From: Apostichopus japonicus
Taxonomy: Eukaryota > Echinodermata > Holothuroidea > Aspidochirotida > Stichopodidae
Assembly: GCF_037975245.1 (NCBI RefSeq)
Contig: NC_092569.1
Coordinates: 4,798,501-4,862,500 of the forward strand
Length of the DNA stretch: 64,000 nucleotides
Direction of reading: 5' to 3'
Position numbers and translations under genes: made by a program. Positions 57,782-64,000 of the stretch are shown here, in pieces (the first letter of the stretch is position 1; every line of letters begins with the position of its first letter). Below the pieces are notes generated by a model. That model did not search any database, was not told where the DNA came from, and was given only the letters and a program-made list of their open reading frames with translations.

Positions 57782-60000
57782 GTGAGCAGACATATTGGTG
57801 ATTTTACAACTCTCATAAATCATTTTTCTTCTCACATGATCAACAGATCTCTGAAAGTGGCAGATTCATGAGTCTTCAAAAATCATGTCACAGATTTATA
57901 TATATATATATATATATATAGTCTATATACTTGCACTAATGCACTAAACCTAGCTGTAATGGTTAGTATCAAGGTTTAATGCAACTTTATACAAACTGAC
58001 AAATTTTGACAATCCCATTTGTTACTTTTCCCAACATGGAGGTGAAACTGACTGGTGGAAGGAGGAGGCGGGAGAAAATTCTAGCAAGTGTTTATTCCCT
58101 TCAGCAGTCCCCTCCCTCCTCCCCCACCCCAAAGGTATAAAGCTGGGGACCCCCACACCCCTCTCATTAGTGTGCAACCTCAAGATTCTAGGCACATATT
58201 TTAGGAAAGGTTTATTTGAACCGCTCATCACATATATATGCACATTCGCGGATAAACGTAGAGATCACCTTAGATTGAACCTGCATGAACAGTGTAGCAG
58301 TATAATGTGGAGCTAGGATTTATAAATATATTTATTACGTCTAGTATATGCTTTATATAGTCCTATCAGTTTCATTGTTAGCCCCTATATCAGTGCCCCT
58401 ATGTTTTAACTAAAAATGTCAAGGCACAGTCCCCTACACGGCCCACCAACTCAGCTGCAAAGCCCCCTTCCCCCCAGTAGGTCCCTTTTTGGCAACATGT
58501 AAAACAAATAATGACAACACAAATTCATTTACTCCTAAATTCCCGATCTGGCTTCCCCTCAGCATAAATAGGCTATGGCTATCATCGGAAACCTAGCATG
58601 CTTTTATATCTTCAAATACCTGTGTAGGCTGTGTAAAACAATGACTAAAGCAGAGCTTATACAGTAACGTAAAGTCTTAGTTTTCCCCTATAAAGTGATT
58701 TTACATAATACAATATTTCTAATTTCTTAGTGTAAATTTCTAAAACATGTGATGTCAAAATTGAGAATGTTTAGATGCAACTTACAAGGCCTGGGATATG
58801 CCATTTCTGGTACTTTCGGAGGCATTTCTGGCCAAAATTCTCTTGCTACGCTATGCGCCAACCGATGCCGTCTAACAAGATGATTTTATTCTTGATTCCG
58901 TTTTGGCTTTAAGTTCCAATTTTTATCAATCAAATAAAGACCCTAAGTGACACCCGGATGTTAAATAGACAAGTCTTTCTTAATTTAAGTCTAATGACTT
59001 GTCAGATGAGACTTTTGTTTAAAATATATTTATCACTGGTATATCAATCCAGGGACGAAACAGAAGCAAACTTGAAGATTCTATATGTGAGTCTGCTGGG
59101 CCTTCGCCCCTGAACTCCATCAGGGACCCTAAGACAGGCCCCTCGAACCCACCCGATAAAGCTTTGCACAAAGGCGCTCGCAGACTCCATCAGTTCTATC
59201 TTTATTCATTCATGTAAATGTCCCCACCCCCTCCCCTCCCTTTTCAATTCGGACTGACGCCCCTGACATCAGAGGAGGTAGTGAACAGCCAGTGGGGAGG
59301 AAGCAGTCCATGGAAAATGCAAATTAGTTTGCCTAACAATGTTTTGCAAAATCAGCTTTGCAAAGTTCACACTGCTTTAGGCATTGTTTTGGAGTCGTGT
59401 GCACATAATAACCTGTCCACTTTGTTATAACTGCATGATGCTAGAATACCTTGGACAATTGCATAACCAGTCACTTCCATGAAAAATTGGAGGAAAAATC
59501 CCCATCTAGATTCGTAGCTTGGCTGTACAACAAAACAACTCAAAGATGTTGTTTTGAAGTTTTTCTTAGCTGCACCCCCTGTGATATCCTGTTTTGAACC
59601 CTGTTTGAAATTTGATATTTTATTTCCTTGATGGAGGATCTTGGAACTCAGGTTAACATCAATCAGATCATCAGTGTATACACACTAGCACAGCTTTCTA
59701 CGAGTACTTATCAATAACATGACTGACCCGTGATAATGACAAATTCAGCAGTAATATGTATTTAGAGTAAACCGTTCAATATCCTTCCTTCCTACTTCTG
59801 CCCAAATCCAGAGATTTTTAACTAACACTGGTCATTCCCTGGGCTGATGTTTTGTAGAAAAACACAAGATTAAATGTAAAAAATGTTACAAATCATTAAT
59901 AGATCAAATGGATATAACTCTAGAACCAGTGGGTGCAAGAAGCATATAATGAAGCATTATCGTCACCCACTGTCACACAGTGCTCTAAGAACTCAGACCT
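57782..60000. other. Non-coding stretch, nothing recognised
   Basis: Contains (TA)n at 57899-57920, C-rich tracts near 58107-58160, and a short plus-strand frame at 59218-59430 without support. Confidence 0.35.
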
Positions 60001-60007
60001 TCAATTC

Positions 60008-60200
60008 TGGTGATCCCCCCCTTTCCTTTCCCTTCCTCCTCTCCCTTTCTTTCATCTTCTTCATCCCTTCCTCCACCTCCCTCCACCCCTCCCTCTCCCT
60101 TTCCCTCCCCTTCTTTCTCTCTTTCCCTGGCCCTCATTCCTTCATCCCTTCTTTCTCCCTCTCCCTCTTTTCTGGCCCTAATTCTTGCCTCTCTCCCTTC
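60008..60200 (+). repeat. CT-rich low-complexity tract
   Basis: Imperfect CCCTCCCTTT-like repeats for about 190 bp. The Ser/Pro/Phe-rich frames on the plus strand and Glu/Gly/Arg-rich frame on the minus strand are artefacts. Confidence 0.85.
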
Positions 60201-60344
60201 TTCACTTCCAGAACACAAAAGTACTACTGTATAAAACCAGTGAGATGTGATTCTATTTTTCTTCTTGCCAAAGATTACATTGACCACTTTAGTGCATTAC
60301 TGACCAATTTAAGTACCTTTCAACATTGTTTAGATACACACAAG

Positions 60345-60420
60345 GTTACCAGTTCCTTCTAGGCACGGTAGAACGAGGTGCTAAGGTTGTGGGGAGATAG
60401 GTAAGCGAGGAACGAAGTCA
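60345..60420 (+). repeat. Donor-half copy of the dispersed family
   Basis: AAGGTTACCAGTTCCTTCTA, GGCACGGTAGAACGAGGTGC, TAAGGTTGTGGGGAGATAGG and TAAGCGAGGAACGAAGT. Here the donor is TAG/GTAAG. Confidence 0.8.
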
Positions 60421-61369
60421 TTTTATCTCTACTGGCCTTGTGATATCATCTTTAAACTTGATAAGTCTAAAACCTTTCATAGGAAACTGAAAATCCTAAA
60501 GTAAATAACCTCTTAATTAAAAACCTTATTTCACTGATCTATTTGGATACAGTGTAAGTTGTTCACATCTCTATCATCAAATTATAAATTAACATTCATG
60601 GTTTTTCATTCCCCCCCTTCCCCACCCCAACCACTTTTGGGAGGGGGATTATTTTAAATTTAATTTAACACTTGATCTATTCAGCAAGTTATAAAGCAAG
60701 TTACTAATAGCTCAATGCTGCAGTTTTTGATAAATCTCTCAAACTGTTGACAACATTTTAAACCTTATTTAGTATAAAATATACATGGCCATTCAGTACT
60801 CCATTGCTTTGTATATAATGTTTGGTTTGGCTTTAAGTTTGAGTTTTTCTTCTTCTTCCTTCCCTTTTTTTTTGTCTTTCTTTTATCGACTTTGCAAACG
60901 CAAACCTGGGTAAGATTATTTAATTCCATTCCCCAAGAGTCTGATTCCATAAACTTTAATAAAAACAGTGGCACTACAAATTTGCTGTGAGAATCACAGC
61001 TACATAAAACATTACACCCTCCATCCTTGCTTTGTGTTAGAAACACGACTGGTTTGTTGTTTTTATTGACACTGACTACATCGATGTAACATTTTAAACT
61101 GAGCATTCGCCGTTAAAACACAGGAGTAAATAATAAATAATTCTTCAGAGAAAAATTGGAAAAAGAGTGGAAAAAAACCGACTGTTGAGCACGGTTCTAA
61201 TATGTACAGTAACAGCGACTGGAGGTTTTGAAGTAGCTTGGATTTCAAGTTTGACACTATTAGCCGACGGATTTCTTACTTGCACTCTCTATGGAAGTTA
61301 AGAGCCCCGGTTACACTAGTGTGCGCACCCAAAAAGTCAAGACGACCAGACAGATCCTTTAAAACTTTG
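60421..61369. other. Non-coding stretch, nothing recognised
   Basis: AT-rich, with a CT-rich stretch at 60845-60890. Confidence 0.35.
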
Positions 61370-63190
61370 CGCTGGTAAAGTAAACGACTCAATTGCATAT
61401 AGCTCCAGTTTTACATTTTCATATCTGGTGTGTCCATTCTTGAATAATATGTCCACTGTATCAACTATACACACAACTATACACAAAGTAAATGCCTCAA
61501 TTGCATATATAGCTCCAGTTTTACATTTTCATATCTGGTGTGTCCATTCTTGAATAATATGTCCACTGTATCAACTTAACACACAACTATACACAATGTA
61601 AATGCCTCAATTGCATAAATATATATAGGTCCAGTTTTACATTTTCATATCTGGTGTGTCCATTCTTGAATAATATGTCCAGTGTATCAACTTTACACAC
61701 AACTATACACAAAGTAAATGCCTCAATTACATATATAGCTCCAGTTTTACATTTTATATCTGGTGTGTCCATTCTTGAATAATGTGTCCACTGTATCAAC
61801 TATACACACAACTATACACAAAGTAATTGCCTCAATTGCATATATTTATAGGTCCAGTTTTACATTTTTACATCTGGTGTGTCCATTCTTGAATAATATG
61901 TCCACTGTATCAACTTTACACACAACTACACACAATGTAAATGCCTCAATTGCATATACCTATAGCTGGACAGTTTTACATTTTATATCTGGTGTGTCCA
62001 TTTTTGAATAAAATGTCCACTGTATCAACTATACACACAACTATACACAAAGTAATTGCCTCAATTGCATATATTTATAGGTCCAGTTTTACATTTTTAC
62101 ATCTGGTGTGTCCATTCTTGAATAATATGTCCACTGTATCAACTTTACACACAACTATACACAATGTAAATGCCTCAATTGCATATATATAAATATATAG
62201 GTCCAGTTTTACATTTTCATATCTGGTGTGTCCATTCTTGAATAATATGTCCACTGTATCAACTATACACACAACTATACACAAAGTAAATGCCTCAATT
62301 GCATATATAGCTCCAGTTTTACATTTTCATATCTGGTGTGTCCATTCTTGAATAATATGTCCACTGTATCAACTTTACACACAACTATACACAATGTAAA
62401 TGCCTCAATTGCATAAATATATATAGGTCCAGTTTTACATTTTCATATCTGGTGTGTCCATTCTTGAATAATATGTCCAGTGTATCAACTTTACACACAA
62501 CTATACACAAAGTAAATGCCTCAATTACATATATAGCTCCAGTTTTACATTTTATATCTGGTGTGTCCATTCTTGAATAATGTGTCCACTGTATCAACTA
62601 TACACACAACTATACACAAAGTAATTGCCTCAATTGCATATATTTATAGGTCCAGTTTTACATTTTTACATCTGGTGTGTCCATTCTTGAATAATATGTC
62701 CACTGTATCAACTTTACACACAACTACACACAATGTAAATGCCTCAATTGCATATACCTATAGCTGGACAGTTTTACATTTTATATCTGGTGTGTCCATT
62801 TTTGAATAAAATGTCCACTGTATCAACTATACACACAACTATACACAAAGTAATTGCCTCAATTGCATATATTTATAGGTCCAGTTTTACATTTTTACAT
62901 CTGGTGTGTCCATTCTTGAATAATATGTCCACTGTATCAACTTTACACACAACTATACACAATGTAAATGCCTCAATTGCATATATATAAATATATAGGT
63001 CCAGTTTTACATTTTCATATCTGGTGTGTCCATTCATGAATAATATGTCCAGTGTATCAACTTTACACACAACTATACACAATGTAAATGCCTCAATTGC
63101 ATATATATATATATAGGTCCAGTTTTACATTTTCATATCTGGTGTGTCCATTCTTGAATAATATGTCCACTGTATCAACTACACACTGTA
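61370..63190. repeat. ~114-bp satellite, 16 monomers, with a 798-bp higher-order repeat
   Basis: CTGGTGTGTCCATT marks each monomer. Counting from 61425, successive monomer lengths are 110, 116, 109, 114, 115, 114 and 120 bp (sum 798), and the same series repeats from 62223. Matching positions in the two 798-bp blocks are almost identical, whereas neighbouring monomers differ. Two more monomers follow from 63021. All long open frames here are satellite readthrough. Confidence 0.95.
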
Positions 63191-63623
63191 ATTTAGCTTC
63201 TCTTTCTTCATCTTCATTCACATATTTGCAATCTGCTCCAAAAAAATTCTGTCTCATGAATTTATAATTTATAATTAATAAGTACATGCACTACCTTAAC
63301 GCCACCCTTTTCTTCGACCGCCCAAACGTGCTTATTGATTTGTCACCTCCACTCTCATATTTATATCTTTCATTTTTCTCTCTCTCTCTATCTTTCTCCG
63401 TCTTGCGAGCCTTGAGAAACATCGCACCACTATGTGCACCGTCCAAAAAATTCAGGTCGGAGAGGTGGGTGGGAATAAAATTGTGGGAAATTGGGGGTGT
63501 CTCTGAGGACGAACACAGATATAATCTATGTTACTTTCGACAAACTTGGTATTTTGCAGTACCAAGAAAGAAAAAAATTTATATATCTATATATTCTCAC
63601 TTTTGCTTTGGGAGGAGGTAGAG
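63191..63623. other. Non-coding stretch, possibly upstream or intron of a rightward gene
   Basis: CT-rich at 63365-63400. It ends in a pyrimidine-rich stretch and a GGAGGAGGTAG sequence before 63624. Confidence 0.35.
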
Positions 63624-63737
63624 ATGAAGGATGCTGCAGGAATGATGACGAGCACACCTGGCACAGCTGTGCGCCGTACCAGAGATGGTAACTCGATCTC
63701 TTCCACGGAAATTGAAGAACCACTGGAAGGTGTCTGA
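63624..63737 (+). CDS. Possible N-terminal coding exon, unrecognised
   Basis: ATG at 63624 has a purine at -3 (GAG-ATG). The 37-codon frame is hydrophilic and protein-like (TPGTAVRRTRDGNSISSTE then an acidic stretch) and ends at TGA 63735-63737. A donor-like GATG/GTAACT at about 63684-63693 or GAAG/GTGTCT at about 63726-63735 could end the exon earlier. The upstream frame is also open across low-complexity DNA. Other strand frames are Ser/Pro-rich and less credible. Family not recognised. Confidence 0.3.
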   Translation: MKDAAGMMTSTPGTAVRRTRDGNSISSTEIEEPLEGV

Positions 63738-64000
63738 AGGGAGATATTTTTCAAAATTGACAATTTCCCTCAGGATGCTGGCTGCGCATGAATATGGACA
63801 GAACGACAGATAGAGGCAGGCACTGCGTAATAAACTTTCCCAACAGTCTGTACGTTGCAGTTAAACTGTTAAAAGACTAGATTCACAAGCTATGCTGGTA
63901 CAGTTGGTATATACAGTAGTTTTATATGTAAACCTGAAGTGCAGTACAGCATACACACCTGAGAGCAAAACCTTAATTCATACAGCGCATGAAAATATGT
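63738..64000. other. Non-coding to the window edge, nothing recognised
   Basis: Unique DNA. If 63624-63737 is a first exon this would be its first intron. Confidence 0.35.

Noticed and set aside
59883-60362. 159-codon plus-strand frame
   Set aside because: Most of it is a CT-rich low-complexity tract.
61587-63287. Series of 64-83-codon frames on both strands
   Set aside because: Satellite monomers read in frame; identical frames recur at 798 bp.
1-64000. CRISPR arrays, bacterial operons, rRNA genes
   Set aside because: Tandem arrays here have no unique spacers of constant length; no rRNA or prokaryotic gene organisation was seen.

Overview
The window reads as non-coding-rich nuclear DNA of an animal. 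It is AT-rich and full of minisatellites, simple repeats and short dispersed repeats. Short open segments are bounded by GT/AG splice signals, and there is no bacterial-style gene packing. One complete DIRS-type (tyrosine recombinase) retrotransposon is present. Such elements are frequent in echinoderms and other aquatic invertebrates, so a marine invertebrate, possibly an echinoderm, is a reasonable guess. Nothing here proves the taxon.

The one fully interpretable genetic unit is the DIRS-like element at 36,046-42,176, lying on the minus strand. It is GC-rich against its surroundings. Reading leftward it has a terminal inverted repeat, a leader with three repeated hairpins, a gag-like ORF with an N-terminal cysteine cluster and an SR-rich middle, an overlapping reverse transcriptase / RNase H / Dam-like methyltransferase ORF, an overlapping tyrosine recombinase ORF in the third frame, an internal complementary region (ICR) and the second terminal inverted repeat. 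The two 93-bp repeat cores are identical. The ICR is an exact fusion of the complements of the two outer ends, sharing a 5-bp core (ATTCC). That is the diagnostic arrangement of a DIRS element and predicts a circular intermediate and integration without target-site duplication. All three ORFs are unbroken, so the copy is young and possibly active.

Host genes show up only as exon fragments. There is a convincing minus-strand exon at the left edge (1-183), a splice-bounded plus-strand exon at 3,680-3,741, another at 13,573-13,631 next to a coding-like patch at 13.9-14.3 kb, a two-exon minus-strand gene end at 35,030-35,501 whose frames join into a short coiled coil only after splicing, an open segment at 47.7-47.9 kb, and a possible N-terminal exon at 63,624-63,737. 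I recognise none of these families, and they should be treated as candidates.

The rest is repeats. A roughly 140-bp dispersed family carries a conserved consensus splice donor (CAG/GTAAG) near one end and occurs about 14 times, several times as head-to-head inverted pairs. Tandem arrays include a 23-bp array (1.28-1.97 kb), a ~114-bp triplet (8.3-8.65 kb), a ~95-bp array (55 kb), a 29-bp array whose unit is mostly palindromic (56.86-57.31 kb) and a ~114-bp satellite at 61.4-63.2 kb organised as two 798-bp, seven-monomer higher-order units. Two candidate MITE-like elements lie at 12.06-12.40 kb and 16.98-17.35 kb. Long stretches between these hold nothing I can name and are listed as such.
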